DNA of 64,000 nt from Isochrysis galbana (Eukaryota; Haptophyta; Isochrysidales; Isochrysidaceae). How positions within the stretch are numbered: position 1 is the stretch's first letter; every line of letters begins with the position of its first letter. The DNA is taken from contig CM030931.1 of NCBI GenBank assembly GCA_018136815.1, positions 9,356,629 to 9,420,628 on the forward strand. The letters run 5' to 3'. A program made the position numbers and the translations under genes. Under the pieces are notes generated by a model that did not search any database, was not told the DNA's origin, and saw only the letters and a list, made by a program, of their open reading frames with translations. This document shows positions 44,721 to 54,610 of the stretch, one piece after another.

Positions 44721-45448
44721 TCACGAGGCGCCGAGAGAGGGGGTCCAACATCCTAGTCATCAATATTATATATGTATATGGGGGCATAATTTCTCCCTAA
44801 TTTGGGTGGTGCACCGGGACTTTTGATGGCCCGCACCTTGGAGCGGGGTGGTGGGAGCCAGCGGGGCGCGCCTCCATGACCATGACCGCCTATCGTTTAT
44901 AACGACAGTTCGAGCGGCGCGCGCTCAATGACCCTATCTTTTTAAAGTTCATACGTGGGGGGTCGAGAGAGGGGAGGGGGGGGAGGGCGTGGCCCCCCGC
45001 GCAATGACGACTAAGTAAAAGATTAGTTTTTAAGCTAGAGTCTGCATGTTGCATTGCGCATTGCTAAATTCCAAATTCAATATCAATAACAGTTCAATCT
45101 TTCCTACAAAAATGATTCATTGCCGCTGCACATCACACGACCTGCTACTGTGATAGCAAGCCGCAAGCCCTGCTTTGGTCGCCTAGAGCAGTAGCATGGA
45201 GTGGGCAGATAGTGTGCAGCCTGTGCATGAGGCGATCGGCCAGGCACGCGCGCGGCGCACCTGAGTGGGACGCGGGTCTTCGTCTTGGCGCCGGCGCGTC
45301 GTCGACGGCTTTTGAGCCGTCCCTTCGGCTGGCGCGATGGCGGTGGAGGAGAGGGATGGGAGGGAGGCGCCGTGCGTCGCCATCGGGCGCCGGAGACACG
45401 ATGGCTTCCTCATCGAGTGATAACCATGGCGCCTCGCTCGTATGATAA
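44721..45448. other. Intergenic between LRR fragment and ALG3
   Basis: Contains a truncated family A end and otherwise mixed sequence. Short frames at 45145-45450 look incidental. The right end is the ALG3 3' region. Confidence 0.4.
44958..45035 (+). repeat. Retroposon family A terminus, diverged
   Basis: A G-rich run with GGCGTGGCCCCCC, followed by GACTAAGTAAAAGATTAGTT, is a decayed version of the family A terminal hairpin. Confidence 0.45.
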
Positions 45449-46765
45449 TCATGTGTCCTTCTTCGAGAGACTACGTGCTGACGGCTCCCGCGACAGTGCG
45501 AGCCCGGCGTCCCCAAGCCACAGGCCAATGAGCAGCACGACATGGCTCGCTTGCAGCAACGTCGAAGAGCTGGGCGTTGCCGGATAGACATTGTATCCTG
45601 CCTCAATGCCCATCCACACAAGTAGCTTGACGACAACTGGGAGTGGTGTGGACCACAAGAGCACAGGCACGGAATGGAAGTAAAACAAATAGAACTGGTA
45701 GTGGAGTGAACGCGCCGTCACTATACCGATAAAGTTGCAAACGAGTGCTGTGATTGCGGTGCTTCGTGCCACAATGCTGGGCGAGCTAGATAGCGGCGAC
45801 GGCCCGCCAAAAGCTGAGACAAGCAGGCCAACGAGTCCGCCATCATTTCGGCACCATTTACGATGCGCAAAAGCGCCGAGTAGAGCGATGTGCGCGCCGA
45901 GCAGGGCATTGGCAAATCGAGGGTCACCAAATGTGACTGGTGAGAGCATGGCCCAGTTGACTGACCACCGGTGTTCGAAAGTACGCGTGAAATCAAATGC
46001 ACGAGCAAAGTATCCGCTGGCATTTGCACGGAGGAAGGGCGCGGCGAGCAGAGCCTGGAGTGCTAGTGCGGGGATGGCACGGACGATGGCACCAACCCAG
46101 CCGCACTCTTTCAGGGTGACGAGCGCAAGAGCCGGGGCAAACAGCAGTGCATTCATCTTGAGCGAGAGAGCGGCCGAGAAGAACATGGCACCAAGAGCAA
46201 AGCACCTGTGCGAGTAGGCGGCGACGAACGCGTAGAGGCAGAGCATCGCGGGAGCGTCATTGAAGAGGCGTAGGAGATAGAGGGAGTGTACTCGGAACGA
46301 TAGGCACCCAAGGGGCCACGCCCACGTCGGCACACGGCACACGCGGTAGATCTCGAGCACGACGGCTAGGGTCACCAGGTACAGCAGGAGGTAAATGTGC
46401 TGGGCCATCTCAATGTCGCCTCCGCCCGACACGCAGCGGTCCGACTCGGTAACAGCGGTCTGCGGAAGGCGGCAGCAGTCTGGATCTGCGCCCGTGAGGC
46501 GGTGCAGCCCGAGGAAGAGCCACACGAAGCCTGCTGGGTATACGAGCGGCCCAGTGTTAGCGTGGATCACCGTGTAGTCACGCTCGCCATCCGCGACCGC
46601 CTGCACCTCCTGCATATAGGCCTTCCAGTCGATCTCGGTATACCTGATGCGGCGCACAATGACAAGCCCAGCGGCGAGCTCGCCCACCAGCAGCCCCGTC
46701 GCCACGACCGCCGGCGAGAGCAGCGCGCGCAGCTGCGGCTGCGATGAGCGGAAGAGCCGCGCCAT
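45449..46765 (-). CDS. ALG3: Dol-P-Man:Man5GlcNAc2-PP-Dol alpha-1,3-mannosyltransferase
   Basis: ER enzyme that adds the first lumenal mannose to the dolichol-linked Man5GlcNAc2 precursor in N-glycosylation. A 438-residue frame begins at MARLFRSSQ (46765); 48 codons upstream are also open but low in quality. ALG3 hallmarks are present in order: YTEIDWKAYMQEVQAV, RDYTVIHANTGPLVYPAGFV, FRVHSLYLLRLFNDAPAM, FFSAALSLKMNALLF, and YFARAFDFTRTFEHRWSVNW. About ten hydrophobic segments fit a polytopic membrane protein. The C-terminus ends KKDT, a canonical KKXX ER-retrieval signal. A 20-residue insert (CCRLPQTAVTESDRCVSGGG) separates the YPAGF and AQHIYLLLY regions. The length equals that of the human enzyme. 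Confidence 0.95.
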   Translation of the reverse strand: MARLFRSSQPQLRALLSPAVVATGLLVGELAAGLVIVRRIRYTEIDWKAYMQEVQAVADGERDYTVIHANTGPLVYPAGFVWLFLGLHRLTGADPDCCRLPQTAVTESDRCVSGGGDIEMAQHIYLLLYLVTLAVVLEIYRVCRVPTWAWPLGCLSFRVHSLYLLRLFNDAPAMLCLYAFVAAYSHRCFALGAMFFSAALSLKMNALLFAPALALVTLKECGWVGAIVRAIPALALQALLAAPFLRANASGYFARAFDFTRTFEHRWSVNWAMLSPVTFGDPRFANALLGAHIALLGAFAHRKWCRNDGGLVGLLVSAFGGPSPLSSSPSIVARSTAITALVCNFIGIVTARSLHYQFYLFYFHSVPVLLWSTPLPVVVKLLVWMGIEAGYNVYPATPSSSTLLQASHVVLLIGLWLGDAGLALSREPSARSLSKKDT

Positions 46766-47099
46766 CGGGGGCCGTCCCGAAAGCCGGCCCGGCGCGCAAG
46801 CAACTCCTCCCCATCTCTTCCTTTGCTCCCCCCCCCCCCCCTCGGCATTCTTGGCTCGCACTGGTCTACATACGCGTCCACGCCCACCCTGCATCCTGTA
46901 TGAACCCATAAAGTATGCACGAGCCTGAGAGCACAGAAATTCGCTGACCGACTGAACGACTCGAAAGATCTTCGCAATTTTGCAGGTGGGCGTTGAAGGC
47001 TACTTGTGGGGGTGGCAGTCGACCTGTCCTCGCAAGTGCGTCTTGCCTACATCACACTCACACGTCACATCGGCGGCTTCCTCATGGTCATGGTCATAG
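46766..47099. other. Upstream region of ALG3
   Basis: A C10 run at 46830-46839 and otherwise mixed sequence. No second gene is seen, and no promoter motif is clear. Confidence 0.4.
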
Positions 47100-47406
47100 G
47101 TGGGTGAGCCGGGGGTAAGTCGAGTAAGGGCATCTGTGTATTTGTATGGTCTCTAGTGTCGCCTTTAGAGACCGCGAGACCGCTTGCGAGGGGTAAGCCG
47201 GAGATAAGTCAAGTAAGGGGTAAGGGTATTTGTGTAGCAGTGTTTGTAGGCTCCTAGTAGGGTTTCTGGTCTCGCTTTAGCCTTTAGCTTTAGAGACCGC
47301 CTGCGAGGGGTAAGCGTAAGCCGTAGGTAAGTAGAAGTACTAAGTACTAAGGGTATTTGTGTATTTGCATGGTCTCTAGTCTCGCCTTTAGAGACCGCCT
47401 GCGAGG
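47100..47406. repeat. Tandem repeat, three ~100-130-bp units
   Basis: Each unit has GGTAAG..., GGGTATTTGTGTA or similar, GGTCTCTAGT and CCTTTAGAGACCGC, ending GCGAGG (near 47199, 47311 and 47406). The units differ by small insertions. Confidence 0.8.
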
Positions 47407-47425
47407 GCGCGCCAACAGCTAGCTA

Positions 47426-47566
47426 CAAGTAGGTGGTAAGAAATACGCACGTTCACTTTAAAGTGTGACTTTCACTTTCACTTAAAAAAAAAGTTCGTTT
47501 TATCCAAACGGTCAAAAAGTTTGAGTTGAATTCGCGTTCGACTATTTTTTCTACCACCGCCTACTT
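47426..47566. mobile_element. MITE family C, copy 2 (141 bp, inverted and shorter)
   Basis: Starts CAAGTAGGTGGTA after a TA. The right terminus is a slightly altered TACCACCGCCTACTTC. The interior matches copy 1 in reverse complement (CAAACGGTCAAAAAGTTTGA and AATACGCACGTTCACTTT). The right TA flank is lost. Confidence 0.8.
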
Positions 47567-47643
47567 CCCCCTTGACCCGCCGCATCGCTCAAATTCACAT
47601 CCGCTACAACACACAGCGCGCATAAAAGCACAGGCCATGCTGC

Positions 47644-47928
47644 ATGCTGCCACTCACGCCCATGCTCCTCCTCGCCGCGCTCGTCCCACCTCCCCACTTC
47701 CTATTCGGAACCTTTTACGGCGAGCAGGCCCTATAGCTCGCCGCCCGGTGAGGAAGCCACACCGAGCTCTTTCCTGCGCACCTGCAGCGACTCGTGCGGG
47801 CCAAAACCGCCCTCGCCAACTCAGGCAACTTTGTCATCCTAGCCCAGGCAGAACACCAACGCAAGGCGATCCCATCGCTCCTCGTCTTCCAACCACCAAC
47901 CAGGCAGCGAACAACAACACATCCTTAA
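47644..47928 (+). pseudogene. Possible broken small secreted-protein gene
   Basis: One frame reads MLPLTPMLLLAALVPPPHFL with a signal-peptide look, then FGTFYGEQAL, a TAG and a TGA 15 bases apart, then TELFPAHLQRLVRAKTALAN and SGNFVILAQAEHQRKAIPSL to a stop. Both halves look protein-like. No GT-AG pair removes both stops cleanly. I recognise no family. Confidence 0.25.
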
Positions 47929-48086
47929 GATCTGTCTTTGGGACCAAAAGCTCTCCGCTTCACAACGCGGGGGGTGCATTGCTCAGGCACAGCTATGGTA
48001 TGCTCGCGTCTTCAACTCCACGTTCGTCCTGACAACGGAAGTGTTATAGGTGCACGAAAACATTGTGCGCGTTTGGTAAGAAAACA

Positions 48087-48575
48087 ATGGGCAACTCCGC
48101 GGGGCGCATCGACAATAGCGGCTTCGCACCCGGAAAGTATGACGTCGACGAACAAGACCCCAAGCATGCAAAGGTGATAGCGGGATGCAAAATGACCATC
48201 TTCTCCGAGGCCGGCTTGAAAGGCGAAAGCGCGACCATCAATAGACCGCCGATGATCAACGATCAGGCGGCGACTCCGTCCTCCAATCAACGAGCCGAGC
48301 CCGCCCATAGCCAAGAAGACGTACGATGGGAAGACGTCGACCTACAGGCCATCGGGGGGACTCACCCAGTGCGCTCCTTGCACATCGAGTGTCATCCGGA
48401 CTCAGCAATGGCTAAACAAAAAGACGCATTAAACTCTGTAATCGCCAAGACATTCGCCACGGGAGTCGCACTCGTTGGGGGCATCGTGCTTGTAGGCATC
48501 GTGCTCGCCATCTGTCTCATTCTTCTCGTGTCGAAATTCCTGTTCAAGCGACCCACCGAAAAGAATCCAAAGTGA
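48087..48575 (+). CDS. Small tail-anchored membrane protein, unknown function
   Basis: 162 residues from MGNSAGRIDNSG. An upstream in-frame ATG (48063) adds eight residues. MG at the N-terminus could be myristoylated, but position 6 is Gly rather than Ser/Thr, so that is weak. Residues 15-60 (PGKYDVDEQDPKHAKVIAGC, KMTIFSEAGLKGES) loosely resemble a beta/gamma-crystallin-like motif. Residues about 120-152 form one strong membrane helix (VALVGGIVLVGIVLAICLIL) followed by a basic tail KFLFKRPTEKNPK. The layout is cytoplasmic head plus C-terminal anchor. No homologue is recognised. Confidence 0.45.
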   Translation: MGNSAGRIDNSGFAPGKYDVDEQDPKHAKVIAGCKMTIFSEAGLKGESATINRPPMINDQAATPSSNQRAEPAHSQEDVRWEDVDLQAIGGTHPVRSLHIECHPDSAMAKQKDALNSVIAKTFATGVALVGGIVLVGIVLAICLILLVSKFLFKRPTEKNPK

Positions 48576-48679
48576 AAGGTGCCATAGCCGACATCACTAA
48601 AGACGTCGACCGCTTACAGTTTGTGCATCACGTTCATGGGTGTTACAAAGCTGGAGTGGGAGCCGCCCCATCCTTGAAA

Positions 48680-48785
48680 GTTTAGGTGATCATGTACTTT
48701 CGTACTTTAAGGAGGGGGTCGAATTTATACCACATATACGGGGGTAGTTGCTGAAAACACAATCAAACCTCAGGTTGCACCCTCT
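48680..48785 (-). repeat. Repeat F, copy 2 (inverted)
   Basis: Reverse complement shows GGTGCAACCTCAGGTTTGAT, a C-run and ATGTGGTATAAATTCGA, as in 23655-23760. Confidence 0.7.
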
Positions 48786-49603
48786 TCGGCGCTGCTCCCA
48801 GTGGGGCTGCGATGGCGGGTAGGTGACTCAAGTAGCAAGTAACCAGCACCTTCAAGAGTTTCCCCCCACCCATAATCACCCGGTATCCATCGCCATAAGT
48901 CACACAGGATACATATTGCTCCATCGCCGTACACCTTTCTCACTCCCACATAAGTGATGGCGCATGGCACGTTGAATTATGCCCGTCACTCCAGCACAGG
49001 CACGCCATCCACGTGTGGGGCACATTCACGTGTGGAAAGAAAGCGCGAACAAGGCAACGTTACGGTCCAAGCGGCACAGTGCATGTGAGGAGCACACGAA
49101 CAATTGCTTCAGACGGGGCACGAGGAGAAGATCAATCGCATGGGTAGCTGTGTTGCTTGCGCTCCCAGAAGGTGCAGTCATGCCCTAGGGAAGATGACAC
49201 GCTGGTGTTGGTAGGACATCTTCGGTGAATCTGTTGTTTGCGTCCCGTTTCGGTAATACGCTGCCGCAGCACCAGTGCAACTACCTGTAGTTGTGTCTCG
49301 AACGACTATTGGACACGCGAAAGGCCGCATTAAGGCAATCATGTTGTGTTGCACTCCGAGAGTGCGCAGAAAGGGGTGCGTGGCTCACTGTCAGTCAAGA
49401 TCCCGTAATGGCCCCCCGGCAACAATACGCAGCTTTTGGGCAAGAGACATGCGGGCGTCACGTGACGCCTCGAGGGTGACTTTTATAGATGCGAGGAAAC
49501 CGAGTCTCGACACAAGAACGGAGCGCGGCCAAAGGGGATCATGGCATGGACGCAAGATGCCCGGCAATTGAATTATCCAAAATGGGAGCGCGGTGGCGAA
49601 TGC
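48786..49603. other. Intergenic, 3' of the kinase
   Basis: Mixed sequence with short frames only; no motif recognised. Confidence 0.4.
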
Positions 49604-50954
49604 TCAAATCTCGGAGGAGTCTGGCAAGGCACCGCCCCCCGGCGGAGCACCACCCAGCATGATTCCGCTACCCCCTGGCAACGCACCGCCGCCAGCTGCA
49701 ACCATCCTAAACCAAGCAGCGAGGTCGCACGGCTGCGACATCATGCGCAGCATGAAGGTCGATCGCGCCACCTGATAGCAGTCAGGTCGTTCGGCAGGCT
49801 CCTTTGCGACAAGTCCATCGAGGAGCTGCCACAAGTCTAAGGACAGGCCTTGTTTGACTACAGGGTTCTCAGTAGGTGGCGGACCGTTGACAACAGTGTT
49901 GACCAAGTCGAAGTGGGAAGTGAATTCGGGGTATGGGAAGTGTCCCAGAATGCCCTACAGAGATTGGTTCAGGACAATGGGTCATCGCAGCGTGCATGCG
50001 ACGGCATGGCCAATCGGAAGGGGGTGCGGCGTCAGAGTCCAATTGTCAAGCCGAATGGTGCAAGCATTGGCGCTAGCACCTCTAACGGTTGTGGCATGCA
50101 GCGTGCAGAGTCGCCACGGCAGAGATCTGACTACAACCGCGCACCAGCCGGCGTATCCTCTCCGGGTGCAGCGCGCGCTTTCGCGTCACTATGCGCGGGG
50201 ACCCGACGGCACGTCCGGCCGGAAGCTCGCACAAGCCACATTGTGCAGAGGGGAGAGTGAGTCGAAGGGCGCACCTCAAGAGCAATGAGGCCGACCGACC
50301 AAATGTCAGAGGGGAACCCGTAAATCGCTCCGTCCATGAGACGCTCTGGCGCCATGTAGGCGGCAGTGCCGCAGTAGGTTTGCGCCATTGCGCACGTGGC
50401 ATCGAGCTGGCGTGAGATCCCAAAGTCGGAGAGCTTGACGAAGCCAGCTGAGTTCAACAGCACATTTGCTGGTTTCAAGTCGCGATGTACTGCGCGCTTC
50501 TCCTTGTGAAGGTACGTAAGTCCCTGCACAATTTGGAAGAGGATCGCCGCGAGCACGTGCTCCGACATCATATGCTCCGCACCGGGCCGGCGCAGCGCCT
50601 GGTAGAGCCCCTCGAGCGAGCCCATATCGCAATACTCCAGTACGAGGTGAAGGGAACCCTCATGGTGGAAAGCATCGTAAAACTGGACCAAGTGGTCTGA
50701 CCTCGCCTGGAAGACGGTGCGCACTTCATTGAGCACCATCTTGCGCATCGACACATCCTGCTCCACGTTGGACTGAATCACCTTCACCGCCACCAGCTTC
50801 CCCGTGGGCTTATGCAACGCCAAGTAGACCTATGGTATGAGCACGACCGTTGCGTGAATGGACATAGCGTGTGCGGACGGGGATGGGGAGGCACGCCACG
50901 GAAGGTTAACAGATAGGCCCAAGGAATGCCAGCCACTCGCACTGCAGCAGGCGG

Positions 50955-51028
<74 letters not shown>

Positions 51029-51034
51029 CACACA

Positions 51035-51070
<36 letters not shown>

Positions 51071-51478
51071 TGCATGCACGCACGCAACCACACACGCACA
51101 CACACACAAGCACACGTACACACACGCACACGCACACACACGCACGCACGCACACACACTGCTCAACCGTCCTGCCCAGCCCCTCTTCCCCCCCTCCTTT
51201 CTCTTCTCCCTCCCATCCCCCCTCCGCTGCCCCGGCTGGCCTCGCGCGGCGGGCGGGCGCACCTTGGACGACATGCCCCTTCCCAACTGCCTCGACATCT
51301 CCAGATCGTTGAGCCTCAGGTTGGAGACCTCTCCCACCTGAATGGGCGACTGTGTGATTCCATTGCGCCCTATCACAAAGTTGTCGAGGGCGAGGGAGCC
51401 CGTGTCGGACATGAGCGAGGAGTTCTGACGCTCGATAGACATGGAGAGCGGCCGTAGGTTCGGCTTCTTCAGCGGCAT
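49604..51478 (-). CDS. MAP kinase kinase (MEK/MKK-type protein kinase)
   Basis: Three exons in phase 0: 51263-51478, 50275-50829 and 49604-49954 (373 residues). Introns have GTGCGC donors and CATAG and CTGTAG acceptors. The N-terminus MPLKKPNLRPLSMSIER leads to LRLNDLEMSRQLGRGMSSKV (Gly-rich loop, split by intron 1). Then VAVKVI (ATP lysine), YLHKEKRAVHRDLKPANVLL (HRD catalytic loop) and LSDFGISRQL (DFG) follow. The activation loop DATCAMAQTYCGTAAYMAPE has Thr-x5-Thr, the plant/protist MKK spacing of phospho-acceptors rather than the Ser-x3-Ser of animal MEKs. Exon 3 supplies the C-lobe (HFPYPEFTSHFDLVNTVV, KEPAERPDCYQVARSTFM) and a Gly/Pro-rich end. It should act as a dual-specificity kinase upstream of a MAP kinase. 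Confidence 0.88.
50957..51160. repeat. (CA)n / (CGCA)n microsatellite in kinase intron 1
   Basis: About 200 bp of CA and CGCA repeats fully inside intron 1 (50830-51262), on the antisense side of the gene; the transcript would carry (GU)n. The Cys/Val-rich frames through it are artefacts. Confidence 0.95.
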
Positions 51479-51539
51479 CGCGGCCCGAGCACGTAGAGGC
51501 AACAGAGAAGACCGTGCGCTCCCACCCTCTCGCCACAGC

Positions 51540-51930
51540 CAGCCTCTCGCTCGCTCGCTCGCTCGCGCTCTCTCTCCCTCTGCTCGCTCCCTCTCTCCCT
51601 CTCTCTGCTCCCTCTCTCTCCCCTCCTCTCCTCTCTCCTCTCTCCTCTCCTCTCTCCTCTCCTCTCCTCTCTCCTCTCTCTCCTCTCTCTTCTCTCTCTC
51701 CTCTCTCTCCTCTCTCTCCTCTCTCTCCTCTCTCTCCTCTCTCTCCTCTCTCTCCTCTCTCTCCTCTCTCTCCTCCCTCTCCTCTCTCTCCTCCCCTCTC
51801 CTCTCTCTCCTCCCCTCTCCTCTCTCCTCCCCTCTCCTCTCTCCTCCCCTCTCCTCTCTCTCCTCCCCCCTCGTCTCCTCTCCTCTCTCTCTTCCTACCC
51901 CCTCCTCTCCTCTCTCTCTGCTACGCCCCC
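51540..51930. repeat. (CTCTCTCC)n pyrimidine tract upstream of the kinase
   Basis: About 390 bp of CT-rich octamer-like repeats, immediately upstream of the kinase start (purine-rich on its coding strand). Confidence 0.95.
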
Positions 51931-52883
51931 TCGCGCCCCCTTCCCCCCTCCCCCCTCCCCCTCTCCGCTCGGTCCCCGTTTCCTTCTCTCCTTCCCTCTC
52001 TCACAACCCCTGCCTGCGCGCCGCTCGCTCCCCCCCCCCCCTCCAACCTCGCGGCCCCCCCCCCCCTCCCCCCATCTTCTTTCAAGCTTCTTTGGCATAC
52101 TTTATGCCATGTGAGGGCGGGAGGGGGGGGGGGAATGCAAGGCGCTGCTGCGGACAGAGGAGAGAGGGAGGAAGGTCTTGCTTCCACTCTGTACGTTAGA
52201 CTCAGGCGAGATCTCTCCCGGGCGCTCGGCTTTTCTCGCCTCTCCGCCCACTCTCTCATAAGTGAAGGACCTACTACTCGTACTACTGTAGTACCAGAGA
52301 GCCGCTTCTTCTCCTTCTTCCCTCCCCCACAGACCCCATGGGAGACGGAAGAAGAGAGAATGAGCTAGGAGAAGAGAGACGGGAGCAAGGAGCTGTAACG
52401 TTCACCAACTCGCGCAGACTCCTCTCTTACTCGATAAGAGAAGTCCCATAGAGGAACAACTCGTTGTCCCTCGTCGGTTTCACTGCCAATGCGCCCTCGT
52501 CCCCTCCGTTGTATGTACTTTCCTTCTCTACTTTCGCTTTACGGACTGTTTCTGAGCACGCCCCGCCCGTCTTCCCGGAGGGGGGGGGGAAGGGGGGAAG
52601 GGGGGGGGAGGGGGGAAGGGGGAAGGGGAGGGGAAGGGGGCGGGGGGAAGGGGGGGGAGGGGGGGGGGAGGGGAAGGGGGGGGGAAGGGGGGAAGGGGAG
52701 GGGAAGGGGGCGGGGGGAAGAGGGGGGGGGGGGGGGGGAAGGGGGGGGGGGGGACCTGGACGGCCCGCCGTTCCTCCCAGCTCTCAGCACCAGCAAGGTT
52801 GTTGAAGTTGTCTAAGTTCTATCCAGGGGACGCGCTTGTAGAAAGTAGACGGCCCGAGCAGTGAGCAGTGTGCCCGTGTGCCC
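51931..52883. other. Intergenic between kinase and galactosyltransferase
   Basis: Divergent promoters of both neighbours probably lie here. It includes C-rich DNA to 52080, mixed DNA at 52080-52570 and a G/GGGGAA-rich tract at 52578-52754. No gene was recognised. Confidence 0.5.
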
Positions 52884-52968
52884 TAGAGTAGAGTAAACTA
52901 GAGTGGAGTAGAGTAGAGTAGAGTAGAGTAGAGTAGAGTAGAGTAGAGTAGAGTAGAGTAGAGTAGGG
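52884..52968. repeat. (GTAGA)n microsatellite
   Basis: About 15 pentamer units of GTAGA (GAGTAGAGTA), ending about 50 bp before the 53022 start codon. Confidence 0.95.
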
Positions 52969-53021
52969 GAGAGAGACTTTTGCAATGGGAGCAGAGAGAG
53001 TCGAGGGGCGCCGTGTGAACG

Positions 53022-53993
53022 ATGGCGGCGGCTCTGTGGCCGTCGGTGGCTGCCGGTTTCAAGATGCTGGACAACGGGTGCTCATGGTACGAGACGAACA
53101 GGCTGGGTGGGTGCGTGCGGCTCGAGACGCCACGCCCAGAGTGCCTGCGCTCGGCGGAGCGTGCTGCGCACCGCAGGGGCGGTGGGGAAGCAGTCGACCG
53201 GCCGCACGCACTCGCAATCATCATGCCGTACCGTGGCACCGGTGGTGTGAGCGATCTTCAGGGCCTGTGCGCCAACCTGCCCGCGCACCTGGAGAGCCAG
53301 CACATCCGCCACCGCCTCTACCTCGTCCGACAGGTCGACGACCTGCCCTTCAACCGCGGCGCGCTCGTGAACGCGGCAGTGCGGCTGCTCACGCACGGCC
53401 AGCCAGGCGAGGCTCAAGCGGCTGCCCACCGCTTCGAGTTCGACTACCTGGCTGTGCACGACATCGATCGGTTTCCCGTCGGAGCGAGCGGCTCGCAATC
53501 GATTCGTGCCGCAGCATGCAGCAACGCCTCATCAGAATACTACAGGTTTCCCCATCCTCGGCCTCGCGTGCTGCATCCACTCAGCTTTGCTGGCGGTGTA
53601 CTCGTAGTGCAATTGTCGCAGTACGAGGCCGTCAATGGCTTCTCAAACGAATACTGGGGCTGGGGTGAGGAGGATAACGACCTGTTTTTACGGTTGCGAT
53701 GGTGCGGATGGGCTCCGCAGCACGGGCAAGAGCTAGAGAGCTGCATGGAGCACCGTGACTGCGTAATGTGCAAAAGACAAAAGCAGACACTCGACCCTGA
53801 GCGGCTGCGGGAGCACGAGCGCCGGGCGAAAGGTCAACTCGAGCGGCCAGATCAGCACCTCAGGCCGAACTTTGATGGCATCTTCACAGTAAACTATAGC
53901 CTCGTGGGAAGGAGCAGGAAGCGATGTGGCGAGCATGGCGTGAACATATTGAGCGTAGAGTTACACGGCAGTGCGCAGGCCACTGAGGTGTGA
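53022..53993 (+). CDS. Beta-1,4-galactosyltransferase, B4GALT7-like (GT7)
   Basis: 323 residues, intronless. Predicted to transfer galactose from UDP-Gal in beta-1,4 linkage; in animals B4GALT7 builds the proteoglycan linker on xylose. Motifs occur in family order: HALAIIMPYRGTGGVSDLQG, VDDLPFNRGALVNAAV, FDYLAVHDIDRFPVG (metal-binding DxD-type; here HDID as in B4GALT7), LHPLSFAGGVLVVQL, then VNGFSNEYWGWGEEDNDLFL (the WGWG-E-D acceptor/catalytic block). The C-terminal region keeps NYSLVGRSR. No N-terminal transmembrane anchor is visible from this ATG, which is odd for a Golgi enzyme. An unrecognised upstream exon is possible. Confidence 0.88.
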   Translation: MAAALWPSVAAGFKMLDNGCSWYETNRLGGCVRLETPRPECLRSAERAAHRRGGGEAVDRPHALAIIMPYRGTGGVSDLQGLCANLPAHLESQHIRHRLYLVRQVDDLPFNRGALVNAAVRLLTHGQPGEAQAAAHRFEFDYLAVHDIDRFPVGASGSQSIRAAACSNASSEYYRFPHPRPRVLHPLSFAGGVLVVQLSQYEAVNGFSNEYWGWGEEDNDLFLRLRWCGWAPQHGQELESCMEHRDCVMCKRQKQTLDPERLREHERRAKGQLERPDQHLRPNFDGIFTVNYSLVGRSRKRCGEHGVNILSVELHGSAQATEV

Positions 53994-54117
53994 AGAAACC
54001 GCAGGTCTCTGATGACATGGGAGCTTGAGGAGAAAACACACATTGGCCGCAGTAGGACGTGTGGCATGCTCGTAATCAATGGCGGCCTACACTGCATGCG
54101 ATAGATACGCAACATAA

Positions 54118-54280
54118 AAAAAATCTTCTTAAAAAAACCCGCTACGTGTGCGGCGTGAGACAGGCTAGTGTACCTCCCTGCTACCCAACCTTAACCCCTA
54201 ACAACCCCCTCCCCCTTTCCCAGTTCGGAGAAGCTGGTTCCGGGGAGGCCGCGCGCGCTGCTTCGGCCAGGAGTTGGAGA
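54118..54280 (+). repeat. Repeat E, copy 2
   Basis: AAATCTTCTTAAAAAAACCC, CGGCGTGAGACAG and GGGGAGGCCGCGCGCGCTGC as in 23430-23625. It lies just past the 3' end of the galactosyltransferase gene. Confidence 0.7.
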
Positions 54281-54403
54281 GAAGGGGGCGGGAGACTGTG
54301 GCTCTTCCTTTGATTTCGGTGTTAGCTCTGGTTATTCTCCCTTAAGTACTTTAGGCTCCTTCGTTAATAACTGCTGTGATTTCTACCCCGAGAGTTAGCT
54401 ACT

Positions 54404-54610
54404 TTAGGTGATGTGTCGTAGGTCCAGCCCCCTTGCCGCTTGCAGGAGGTCCTCCGACGTTCCTATGTTGAAATCCTTGTCCACCGTGTACAGCGGGCTT
54501 ATCATTTTCTTAATGTGTTTGTTGCTCGGGGCGTGTAACCCCATATTCTCCCGTTGTTTTTTTAGCCTCTGAAAGAAGCCGACTTTCGCCGTGACGAATT
54601 GGGATGGCCC
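54404..54610 (-). pseudogene. Retroelement-like ORF fragment, unidentified
   Basis: A 68-codon open frame reads FVTAKVGFFQRLKKQRENMG, then LHAPSNKHIKKMISPLYTVD and KDFNIGTSEDLLQAARGLDL, ending RHIT. Composition is clearly protein-like, yet there is no start codon upstream. It is joined at 54592 to repeat G, as the copia fragment is at 11064. I do not recognise the family. Confidence 0.35.

Noticed and set aside
50926-51457. Long His/Thr- or Cys/Val-rich frames
   Set aside because: They translate a CA/CGCA microsatellite inside kinase intron 1; no domain or codon signal.
51441-52368. Long Ser/Leu/Pro frames on the plus strand
   Set aside because: Produced by CT-rich octamer repeats upstream of the kinase.
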